Part shown: piece by piece, positions 7,427-13,737 of the stretch
Layout: every line of letters begins with the position of its first letter
Numbering within the stretch: position 1 is the stretch's first letter
Assembly (NCBI GenBank): GCA_964596105.1
Contig: CAZQRT010000006.1
Coordinates: 1-32,479, forward strand
DNA from: CAJUOR01 sp964596105
GTDB taxonomy: Bacteria > Bacillota_I > Bacilli_A > Erysipelotrichales > Coprobacillaceae
Direction of reading: 5' to 3'
Length of the DNA: 32,479 bases
Translations under genes and position numbers: made by a program
Notes under the pieces: generated by a model
What the model was told of the DNA's origin: nothing
The model's input: only the letters and a program-made list of their open reading frames with translations
Databases searched by the model: none

Positions 7427-8402
7427 GGAGGCCGTTTTGCAGCTGGTTTCCTGCCTCGAGGACGGCTACAGCCTGAAAGACGCCCTGTATTTGCTGATGG
7501 GGCTGTATCCGGTTTTCGGCGATATGGAAAAAGAGCTCAAAAGCGGGAAAAACGCGATCGCGATGATCGCGGAGTTTCTCCCCGGGGAACGTTATCAGGA
7601 GGCGTTTTTGTTTATCGTCCAGTTCTCCAGCCTGGAGACCGCCTTGAAAGCCTCGCTTTCCTTAGGCAGCTACTGGCAGCAGTTTTATCAGCGCATGGTC
7701 AAGCAGCTCGCTTATCCCGTCTTTTTGATCTTGACGATGATGGTGTTCTCGCTGGTGATGAGCTTCGGCCTGATTCCCAGCCTGACCATGCTGGAGAGTT
7801 CTTTTGTCATGACGGAAAATTCCCGTCAGGGCTTTCTGCAGGTTTTGATGTTTCTTCCTTACGGGATGCTTGTCATACTGCTGATCCTGGTTTTTGCCAT
7901 CCTCTGGCTGTATCAGGATGTCCGGACGTGCCATCTGCCGCATTTGCGGGTATGGCTTCGCGTGCCTTTGGCGGGAAAGCTTCTGCGTTTATATTACAGC
8001 ATGAAGTTCGCCGGCTATTTTCAGGCGGTCGCCAGTTACGCCTCCGGTTTAAGGGAAGCTGTCACGCTCATGAAAAAGCAGCTGAAAAAAAGTGATCTGA
8101 TGGTGATTATCTACCCGCTGGCCAGGGCCCTGGAAAACGGGATGAGCCTTTCTGACGCGCTGTTAGATATGCCGTTTTTTGACACCGGTCTGAAGCGCTA
8201 TATTATTTTCTTATCCGCGGCCAACCGCCCGTTTTCCCATCTGGAAAGCTATTTGCAGCAGGCGGCATCCGCCCTGGAGCATACCGTCAGCAGGCTGTCG
8301 AAAACCATGGTGATGATCATCTACAGCTGCTGCGGGGTGTTTATTATCGGACTTTATATCGGCATGATGATGCCGATGATGAATTTAATCAGTCAGCTAT
8401 GA
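7395..8402 (+). CDS. comGB: Competence pilus platform protein ComGB
   Basis: This 335-residue polytopic protein of the GspF/PilC family forms the inner-membrane platform of the competence pseudopilus. It shows the duplicated T2SSF layout: a cytosolic half (1-100), two membrane helices near 109-132 and 150-175, a second cytosolic half, and a C-terminal helix near 305-330. ATG 7395 is chosen because GGGGTGG (7384-7390) precedes it; TTG 7392 in the same frame is the alternative. It starts inside comGA and is followed by comGC after 12 bases. Confidence 0.92.
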   Translation: MKKKSRRICSEEAVLQLVSCLEDGYSLKDALYLLMGLYPVFGDMEKELKSGKNAIAMIAEFLPGERYQEAFLFIVQFSSLETALKASLSLGSYWQQFYQRMVKQLAYPVFLILTMMVFSLVMSFGLIPSLTMLESSFVMTENSRQGFLQVLMFLPYGMLVILLILVFAILWLYQDVRTCHLPHLRVWLRVPLAGKLLRLYYSMKFAGYFQAVASYASGLREAVTLMKKQLKKSDLMVIIYPLARALENGMSLSDALLDMPFFDTGLKRYIIFLSAANRPFSHLESYLQQAASALEHTVSRLSKTMVMIIYSCCGVFIIGLYIGMMMPMMNLISQL

Positions 8403-8414
8403 AAGGAGAATCGC

Positions 8415-8708
8415 ATGAAAAAAGGTTTTACGCTTGTGGAGATGCTCTTTGTGATCTCCATTATTATGATCCTGATGCTTTTAGTGATTCCCCAGGTAAC
8501 AAAGAAGACCGCGGTCATCAAAGACCGCGGCTGCGAAGCGCTGGTGGATGTCGTGGACGGTCAGATTCAGCTTTATGAGATCGCCGAAGGGCATCTGCCC
8601 TCCAGCGTCAGGGATCTGATCGCCGGTGATTATCTGGAAGAAAAACAGGCGGTCTGTCCCAACGGGCACGCCATCATGATATCGGGCGGCCAGGCTTACA
8701 GTGACTAA
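8415..8708 (+). CDS. comGC: Major competence pseudopilin ComGC
   Basis: This 97-residue pseudopilin has a textbook class III signal peptide, MKKG|FTLVEML, cut by the ComC prepilin peptidase, then a hydrophobic helix to about residue 27. RGCEALVDVV and AVCPNGHAI match the two conserved cysteine regions of ComGC. ComGC is the main subunit of the DNA-uptake pseudopilus. AAAGGAG lies just before the ATG. The stop overlaps the comGD start. Confidence 0.95.
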   Translation: MKKGFTLVEMLFVISIIMILMLLVIPQVTKKTAVIKDRGCEALVDVVDGQIQLYEIAEGHLPSSVRDLIAGDYLEEKQAVCPNGHAIMISGGQAYSD

Positions 8709-9675
8709 AAAAGGCTTTACCCTGATTGAGATGCTCCTGGTGATGGGGATCGTCATGAGCCTGGAGCTTTTGACCGTCCGCGTTCCCGCCCTGCCCAAAC
8801 GCCCGCACGACACGATCACAGATGAGTTTGGCCTTTTGAGCGAAAAGGCCCGCTTTCTAGCCATGGAGAAGCATAGAGAGGTCACGATCAGCTTTATCGA
8901 TCACGGCGTGTTCATTGACGGGCAGTGCGTTTTCTGGGATGAAAAACTTTCTGTCATTGGCCATGAGAGCTTTACTTTTAATGAGAAAGGTCACATCCAG
9001 AGCGCCGGTCATGTCAATTTTCGCTATCAGAAGCAAAACTACCGCTGGATTTACAATGTCGGAAATGGAGCGTACCGCTATGAGAAAAACGGGATTTATT
9101 TTATCGGATGCCCTGTTTGGCTTGCTGGTGTTTATGCTGGCGGCCACCGTGCTTTATACCAGTTTCATAGGTCTTTACAAAAGTTACGAAAAAGCGCAGC
9201 AGGAAGACTGGATCGCGGATTCACCCTGAGCCAGGCTTTATTCGCGCTGGTCATCTGCGATCTGATCATTACCGGTTATAATATGATGCTGCACGGTCTG
9301 AAAGCCATGCCCAATTTGACTTATCACAGCGACATGGCTTACGCCTTGATCGCTTTGCGGAGCGATGTCAATACCAGCAAGTCTATTGAGGTCTATGATC
9401 AGTCTTTGATCCTGCATCAAAATGAGAAAGATTTTACCGTCAGTTTAGATGATTCCCGGCTGGTGAAAAAGCCGGGTTTTAATATTTATGTTCATAATGT
9501 CGAGGATGTTTCTTTTTATCATGACGGGGAATATGTTTATATGGAGGTCAGCCGCGATGAAACGAGTGCCCTTTACAACATCGGAGCCTATTACCGCCCG
9601 CAAAGCCGGGTTTGTGAGCCTTTTATCCCTGATGCTTCTGGCGAGCCTGATGAGTCTGGCGGCCAGTCAGCTTGA
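8701..9675 (+). CDS. comGD: ComGD-like pseudopilin in a continuous frame with ComGF
   Basis: This is an uninterrupted frame of 324 codons. Residues 1 to about 137 look like ComGD: GTG start overlapping comGC, signal KKG|FTLIEMLLVMG, and a C-terminal SAGHVNFRYQKQNYRW then VGNGAYRYEK that fits the normal end of ComGD. About residues 138-170 (PVWLAGVYAGGHRALYQFHR and beyond) have no pseudopilin look, because the same DNA encodes comGE in another frame. From residue 172 a second prepilin-like motif, RGFTLSQAL, opens a ComGF-like segment. A ComGD of about 140 residues would normally end in its own stop. Possibilities are a true ComGD-ComGF fusion, independent initiation of comGF at CTG 9208, or an indel. 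The pilin functions are well supported; how the products are made is open. Confidence 0.75.
   Translation: MTKKGFTLIEMLLVMGIVMSLELLTVRVPALPKRPHDTITDEFGLLSEKARFLAMEKHREVTISFIDHGVFIDGQCVFWDEKLSVIGHESFTFNEKGHIQSAGHVNFRYQKQNYRWIYNVGNGAYRYEKNGIYFIGCPVWLAGVYAGGHRALYQFHRSLQKLRKSAAGRLDRGFTLSQALFALVICDLIITGYNMMLHGLKAMPNLTYHSDMAYALIALRSDVNTSKSIEVYDQSLILHQNEKDFTVSLDDSRLVKKPGFNIYVHNVEDVSFYHDGEYVYMEVSRDETSALYNIGAYYRPQSRVCEPFIPDASGEPDESGGQSA
9080..9229 (+). CDS. comGE: ComGE-like minor pseudopilin, very short
   Basis: This 49-codon gene, nested in a different frame across the ComGD-ComGF junction, encodes a class III signal KTG|FILSDAL, a hydrophobic helix (residues 6-28) and a short charged tail. The usual Glu at +5 is Asp here. 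GGAG (9067-9070) is spaced nine bases from ATG 9080, and an earlier in-frame ATG is at 9065. Position between comGD and comGF fits ComGE, but the family is usually about twice this length, so the product is short. The stop at 9227 lies inside the start of the ComGF segment, a layout suited to translational coupling. Confidence 0.65.
   Translation: MRKTGFILSDALFGLLVFMLAATVLYTSFIGLYKSYEKAQQEDWIADSP
9208..9675 (+). other. comGF: ComGF-like segment of the comGD frame
   Basis: Counted from CTG 9208, this segment gives about 155 residues with a prepilin-type start (DRGFTLSQALFALVICDLI) and a globular part. IEVYDQSLILHQNEKDFTVS then SRLVKKPGFNIYVHNVEDVSF resemble ComGF. No ATG, GTG or TTG occurs in frame between the end of ComGD and the motif. 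The only near-cognate candidate is CTG 9208, with AGGA (9201-9204) a little too close. The segment overlaps the comGE end by 22 bases and comGG by 119 bases. Confidence 0.6.
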
Positions 9676-9880
9676 TCTCATCGCCAAATATCATGAGTTG
9701 TCCCTCAGCCAGAAAGAGGCCCTGGAGGATTCCGCGGATGAGACCCGGCAGTGCCACGACCTCTATCATGAACTTGACGGAATAGATCTACAGGATGAAA
9801 TGCAGTTCGATATCGCCGGGGGCAGTTTCACGGTCAGCTTTGACGAGTGCGGAAATATTTCCGGCATCGTGAAGGAGTAA
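9557..9880 (+). CDS. comGG: ComGG-like minor pseudopilin
   Basis: This 107-residue protein occupies the comGG position. Its N-terminus has ARKAGFVSLLSLMLLASLMS, a prepilin-like hydrophobic helix after a positively charged leader, without the full GFTLxE motif, as is common for ComGG. The rest is acidic and soluble. ATG 9557 is preferred because GGAGGT (9543-9548) is correctly spaced; the frame is open further upstream. It overlaps the ComGF segment by 119 bases. ComGG is weakly conserved in sequence, so position carries most of the weight. It closes the comG operon; no clear terminator follows. Confidence 0.72.
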   Translation: MKRVPFTTSEPITARKAGFVSLLSLMLLASLMSLAASQLDLIAKYHELSLSQKEALEDSADETRQCHDLYHELDGIDLQDEMQFDIAGGSFTVSFDECGNISGIVKE

Positions 9881-9906
9881 TATTTCTTTATTTTAGAATG
9901 TTTATT

Positions 9907-9915
9907 TGTTATAAT
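9907..9915 (+). promoter_or_regulatory. Extended -10 promoter of efp
   Basis: TGTTATAAT (9907-9915) combines a consensus -10 box with the extended TG. The -35 region is only T-rich. Transcription would start near 9922, about 20 bases before the efp start, so efp has its own promoter after the com genes. Confidence 0.7.
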
Positions 9916-9940
9916 GGCAGGGAAAGAGGCGATGAACAAC

Positions 9941-10498
9941 ATGATTAGTGTAACTGATTTAAGGCCGGGCATGACTTTCCTTTACGATGGCGGCATTTAT
10001 ACAGTCATCGAGGCCAATCACAACAAGACCGCGCGCAGCGCTGCCAATGTTCGTGTCAAGATGAAAAATCTCCGTTCCGGCGGCATTACCGAAATGACCT
10101 TCGGGGGTAATGACAAGGTCAGCCGCGCCCATATCGATAAAAGCAAGATGCAGTATTTATATGATACCGGCGACGCTTTTGTCTTTATGAATACCGAGAC
10201 TTATGACCAGATCGAAATCCCTTCGGCAAGACTGGAATGGGAAAAGAATTTCCTAAAAGAAAGCGACGAGGTTGAGGTCACCAGCTATGAAGGCGAGATC
10301 CTGGGCGTGCAGCTGCCTGTCAATGTCCCGTTTGAAGTCATTGACACCGAACCGGCTGTGCGCGGCGATACCGCGACCGGCGCGATGAAGAACGCGACGA
10401 TCCAGACCGGTTTCCAGATTAAGGTGCCGCTTTTTATCGAGACCGGGGAAATCGTCATGGTCAGCACGGTTGACGGCAAATATTCCGGACGCGCTTAA
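9941..10498 (+). CDS. efp: Translation elongation factor P
   Basis: EF-P, 185 residues, enters the ribosomal E site and relieves stalling at proline runs. It has the three beta-barrel domains, including a KOW-like N-terminal domain (DLRPGMTFLYDGGIYTVIEA) and a C-terminal OB domain ending TVDGKYSGRA. The start at 9941 (MISVTDLRPG) matches the family N-terminus; ATG 9932 in frame is possible, and AAAGAGG (9923-9929) lies upstream. The functional loop tip reads HNKTARSAAN instead of HVKPGKGxAF: Arg32 occupies the place of Lys32, the residue modified in Bacillus, and PGKG is lost. Thus the usual Firmicutes modification cannot occur at this site. Confidence 0.95.
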   Translation: MISVTDLRPGMTFLYDGGIYTVIEANHNKTARSAANVRVKMKNLRSGGITEMTFGGNDKVSRAHIDKSKMQYLYDTGDAFVFMNTETYDQIEIPSARLEWEKNFLKESDEVEVTSYEGEILGVQLPVNVPFEVIDTEPAVRGDTATGAMKNATIQTGFQIKVPLFIETGEIVMVSTVDGKYSGRA

Positions 10499-10519
10499 AA
10501 CGGCACCTGCCGTTTTTTG
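10497..10519 (+). terminator. Terminator of efp
   Basis: AAAACGG (10497-10503) pairs with CCGTTTT (10510-10516) around CACCTG, followed by further T. It overlaps the efp stop codon. Confidence 0.85.
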
Positions 10520-10526
10520 TTATTGC

Positions 10527-10555
10527 TTGAATTATCAAAGCAAACAGGCTAAAAT
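10527..10555 (+). promoter_or_regulatory. Promoter of the asp23/yqhY gene
   Basis: TTGAAT (10527-10532), 17 bases, then TAAAAT (10550-10555). It repeats the TTGAAT -35 box seen before pgsA and lies 24 bases ahead of the start codon. Confidence 0.8.
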
Positions 10556-10579
10556 AGAGGGGTAAAAGGGGGCAGCGTG

Positions 10580-10924
10580 ATGGCAGAGACAAAGTACTGG
10601 GAGACCCAGGGAAAAAACAACAGCGGAAAAATCGGCCTGAATCGTCAGGTTTTCGGATTAATCGCTAAAAACACCATCGAGGAATGCGAGGATGTCAGCA
10701 TTGATCCGAACTCGCGCAATTTCTTCAGCTTCGGAAAAGGGCCGATCATCTGTGATCTGAATAACGGCAAGATTTCGATCAGCGTGGAAGTCAAAGTCAA
10801 ATACGGCAAGAATGTCAACCGCACGACCCGGCAGCTGCAGCAGCGCATTGTCAACGCGATCGCGAACATGTGCGATGTCCAGGTTTCGGCCGTGAATGTG
10901 AAGGTTGTCGGGATTGATTTTTAG
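10580..10924 (+). CDS. Asp23/Gls24 family protein, YqhY-like
   Basis: This 114-residue soluble protein belongs to the Asp23 (DUF322) family. The C-terminal VQVSAVNVKVVGIDF and the middle ISISVEVKVKYGKNV match YqhY, whose gene lies beside accBC and nusB in B. subtilis and is linked to control of acetyl-CoA carboxylase. The accB-accC pair is absent here, but nusB still follows. AAGGGGG (10566-10572) is spaced seven bases from ATG 10580. It has its own promoter and a hairpin terminator. Confidence 0.88.
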   Translation: MAETKYWETQGKNNSGKIGLNRQVFGLIAKNTIEECEDVSIDPNSRNFFSFGKGPIICDLNNGKISISVEVKVKYGKNVNRTTRQLQQRIVNAIANMCDVQVSAVNVKVVGIDF

Positions 10925-10947
10925 GCGCTTACAGCGTCTTTTTTTTT
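10924..10947 (+). terminator. Terminator between asp23/yqhY and nusB
   Basis: GGCGCT (10924-10929) pairs with AGCGTC (10933-10938), with one G-T pair, around TAC. Nine T follow. It overlaps the stop codon. Confidence 0.85.
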
Positions 10948-10973
10948 GCTTTTTACGTAAAATATGATAGAAT
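10946..10973 (+). promoter_or_regulatory. Promoter of the nusB-recN operon
   Basis: TTGCTT (10946-10951), 16 bases, then TAGAAT (10968-10973); an overlapping TATGAT (10963-10968) is an alternative -10. It lies right after the terminator and 24 bases before nusB, and would drive the overlapping genes through recN. Confidence 0.6.
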
Positions 10974-10997
10974 GATTGGGCAATGGGGGTTTGGCGC

Positions 10998-11402
10998 ATG
11001 AAGAAAATCTATCGGCACGCGGCCCGGGAAAACGCCGTTTTAGCGATTTACCAGTGGCTCTTATGCGCGCGTCCGCACCGGGATTTAGCGATTTTTCTAA
11101 AATCCAAAAAGACCATCGCTCAGGATCCGGAAAGTCTGGATTACGCCTTTCAAATTCTCGACGGCGTGATCCGGCGTTACGATCAGGACAAAAAGCTTTT
11201 GTCCGGTTATCTGCGCGAGGACTGGAGTTTTGAGCGCTTGAGCGTCCTGGAGCAGGCGATTTTATTGACCAGCTGTTTTGAGATTTTAGAGGAGAAGCTC
11301 GACAAGCGCATCGTCATCGACGAGGCGGTCAAGATGGCCAAAAAATACTGTGATGAGGACAGCTACCGTTTTATCAACGGGATCTTGACCAATATCGGAT
11401 GA
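10998..11402 (+). CDS. nusB: Transcription antitermination factor NusB
   Basis: NusB, 134 residues, is an all-helical RNA-binding protein that joins NusE/S10 on boxA in rRNA antitermination. The N-terminal RHAARENAVLAIYQWLL and the C-terminal DKRIVIDEAVKMAKKY followed by RFINGILTNI are family signatures. ATG 10998 is chosen because GGGGG (10985-10989) is correctly placed. ATG 10983 in frame lacks a ribosome site. Its stop overlaps the xseA start in ATGA. In Bacillus folD sits between nusB and xseA; here it is absent. Confidence 0.95.
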   Translation: MKKIYRHAARENAVLAIYQWLLCARPHRDLAIFLKSKKTIAQDPESLDYAFQILDGVIRRYDQDKKLLSGYLREDWSFERLSVLEQAILLTSCFEILEEKLDKRIVIDEAVKMAKKYCDEDSYRFINGILTNIG

Positions 11403-12727
11403 ATCCCGAATATCTCACCGTCAGCGCCCTGACCGCCTATCTCAAAAACAAGCTGGAATCCGATCCCCATTTAAAAAATCTGAAACTGGGCGGCGAACTT
11501 TCCAATGTCCGCTATCACCAGAACGGCCACGTCTATTTTACCCTGAAAGACGATCACGCCAAAATCAGCGCCCTGATGTACCGCAGCAATGTGGCGAAAC
11601 TGACCTTTCCTTTAAAGGACGGCATGAAGGTTTTGTGTACCGGTTATATCGGCGTTTATGAACCTCAGGGCAATTATCAGTTTTATGTCAGAACCCTGAA
11701 ACCCGCCGGCCTGGGCGATCTGTACGCCGCTTATGAAATGCTTAAAAACCGCCTGGAAAAAGAAGGGCTGTTTGCCCTGGATCATAAAAAACCGATCCCG
11801 CCTTATCCCACCAGCATCGCCATCATCACCAGTCCCCAGGGCGAGGCGATCCACGATATTGTCACGACCATCCACCGCCGCGCGCCTAGCGCCAAGCTTT
11901 TTTTGTATCCTAGTTTAGTGCAGGGCGATCAGGCCGCCGCGATGCTTCTGGAAAAATTAAAACAGGCGGACTCCCACCACCACGATGTTCTGATTATCGG
12001 GCGGGGCGGGGGACAGATGGAAGATCTCTGGGCTTTCAATGATGAAAAGCTCGCCTATGGCATATACGAGGCGCAAACCCCGGTTATCTCGGCCGTCGGT
12101 CATGAAGGCGACGTGACGATCGCGGATTTTGTCGCGGACGCGCGCGCCGCCACCCCGACCGCCGCGGGCACGCTCGCCGGCTTTGATCAAAATGCCCTCG
12201 AGGCCCTGCTGCATAGTCAACTGCAGCGCGGCCGGCTGGCTGTCTTAAAAAAAACCAGGCGCGAAAAAGAACGGCTGACCGATGTTTCAAGGCGCATCAG
12301 TCTAGCCGGCCCTTATCACCGCCTGATGGAAAAAAAGCGGCTGATTCAGACTTTAAAAGACCGCGCCACCTACGCGATGAGGCATAAACTGGCCGCCAGT
12401 CAAAACCGCCTGGCTTACCGCCGGCAGTTTTTGGAAAATAAAGCGGCTCATCTCGTCGGCACGCAGCGTTTGAAAATCGCCGGACTGCAGGAAAAAATAT
12501 CCCGGCTTTGCGCTTTTCGCTATCGCGACAAAAAGCAGCGGCTGGCCTATTTAAGCCGGCAGATTCAGGCCTTAAGTCCGCAGAATGTTTTAAACCGCGG
12601 CTATACGCTGGTCCTTCAGCATGAGCGTGTCGTGACCGGCATCAGCCAGTTAGATGACAATGAGGGCATGACCGTCCGTTTTAAAGACGGCGATATCCGG
12701 GTCAGAAAGGAAAACAATCATGAATAA
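11399..12727 (+). CDS. xseA: Exodeoxyribonuclease VII large subunit
   Basis: XseA, 442 residues, is the catalytic subunit of exonuclease VII, which degrades single-stranded DNA. The N-terminal OB fold (residues about 1-100; YHQNGHVYFTLKDDHAKISA) is followed by the catalytic domain with LIIGRGGGQMEDLWAFNDE near 197-215 and ISAVGHEGDVTIADFVADAR near 229-248. A long coiled coil near 265-395 and a C-terminal segment NRGYTLV complete it. Usual VGHETD reads VGHEGD here, a mild change. It overlaps nusB by four bases and xseB by eight. Confidence 0.96.
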   Translation: MNPEYLTVSALTAYLKNKLESDPHLKNLKLGGELSNVRYHQNGHVYFTLKDDHAKISALMYRSNVAKLTFPLKDGMKVLCTGYIGVYEPQGNYQFYVRTLKPAGLGDLYAAYEMLKNRLEKEGLFALDHKKPIPPYPTSIAIITSPQGEAIHDIVTTIHRRAPSAKLFLYPSLVQGDQAAAMLLEKLKQADSHHHDVLIIGRGGGQMEDLWAFNDEKLAYGIYEAQTPVISAVGHEGDVTIADFVADARAATPTAAGTLAGFDQNALEALLHSQLQRGRLAVLKKTRREKERLTDVSRRISLAGPYHRLMEKKRLIQTLKDRATYAMRHKLAASQNRLAYRRQFLENKAAHLVGTQRLKIAGLQEKISRLCAFRYRDKKQRLAYLSRQIQALSPQNVLNRGYTLVLQHERVVTGISQLDDNEGMTVRFKDGDIRVRKENNHE

Positions 12728-12917
12728 TCTCAGCTATGAACAGGCCCTGAAGCGGCTTGAGGAAATCGTGGCGCAGCTGGAAAAGGACGAGACTCCCCTC
12801 GAGGAAAGCTTAAAACTGTATGAGGAAAGCATGGCTTTAGTGAAATACTGCGAGGAGAAGCTGCGTAAAATTGAAACGGCTTTGCAAGTGGTCAACCCCG
12901 ATGAAACAAGCAATTGA
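12720..12917 (+). CDS. xseB: Exodeoxyribonuclease VII small subunit
   Basis: XseB, 65 residues, binds the coiled coil of XseA to form active exonuclease VII. The motif SYEQALKRLEEIVAQLEKDE and then LEESLKLYEESMALVKYCEE is diagnostic, and the length is typical. It overlaps xseA by eight bases and ispA by 17, so the three are translated as a coupled set. Confidence 0.95.
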   Translation: MNNLSYEQALKRLEEIVAQLEKDETPLEESLKLYEESMALVKYCEEKLRKIETALQVVNPDETSN

Positions 12918-13737
12918 GGATGCCCTGCAAAAGGCCCTGGATCATCTTCAGGACGGGCAGGTGAAAGAGGCGGCCGCCTATTCCCTTTTGGCCGGGGGCA
13001 AGCGGATTCGCCCGCGGCTGTTTTTGACCGCTTTACAAAGTTATCAGGTTTCCTTTGAGCCTTATCTGCCTTTGGCGGCCAGTCTTGAGATGATTCATAC
13101 TTATTCTTTGATCCATGACGATCTGCCTTGCATGGATGACGATGATCTGCGCCGCGGCGTTGCCACCTGCCATAAAAAATATGGCGAGGCGATCGCGCTT
13201 TTAGCGGGGGACGCGCTTTTGACGGAGGCTTTTTATCAGGTCAGCACGGTAGCTTTCCCAAAGCCGGAATTAACGCGGACGATTCTCGGCCTTCTGGCGG
13301 ATGCCGCGGGAAAGATGGTCTACGGCCAGCAGCAGGATCTTTATTATGAAAACAAATACGCGGATCTTTCCGCTTTAGAAGATACGCACGATCACAAAAC
13401 CGGCGCCATGCTGAGTGTGCCGCTCGTGATGGCGGCGGCGATCGCCAGTCCTAAAGATATGAACATGATGGCAAAAATCGGCCATGAAATCGGCCGGGCC
13501 TTTCAAATTCAGGACGACATTCTCGATGTCACCGGCGATGAAAGCAAATTAGGCAAGCGCACCGGCATGGACGAGAAGCAGCATAAATCCACTTACGCCA
13601 GCTTACTGGGAATCGACGCGGCTGAATCGATTGCCCAGTATTGCTATGATGAGGCTTTGCGGGATGTTTACAGCCTGAAGATCAATCCCGAACTTTTGGC
13701 GGATCTGATACGAAATCTGGTGAAACGCGATGTCTAA
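12901..13737 (+). CDS. ispA: Polyprenyl (farnesyl/geranyl) diphosphate synthase
   Basis: This 278-residue trans-isoprenyl diphosphate synthase condenses IPP with DMAPP/GPP to short-chain prenyl diphosphates. The first Asp-rich motif is DDLPCMDDDD (near 77-86) and the second DDILD (near 205-209), both needed for magnesium-bound diphosphate. GGKRIRPRL near 36-44 binds IPP. The length and place between xseB and dxs match IspA of Firmicutes. Start ATG 12901 lies inside xseB and has only a weak ribosome site, suggesting coupling. The next gene, dxs, overlaps by eight bases. Confidence 0.94.
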   Translation: MKQAIEDALQKALDHLQDGQVKEAAAYSLLAGGKRIRPRLFLTALQSYQVSFEPYLPLAASLEMIHTYSLIHDDLPCMDDDDLRRGVATCHKKYGEAIALLAGDALLTEAFYQVSTVAFPKPELTRTILGLLADAAGKMVYGQQQDLYYENKYADLSALEDTHDHKTGAMLSVPLVMAAAIASPKDMNMMAKIGHEIGRAFQIQDDILDVTGDESKLGKRTGMDEKQHKSTYASLLGIDAAESIAQYCYDEALRDVYSLKINPELLADLIRNLVKRDV

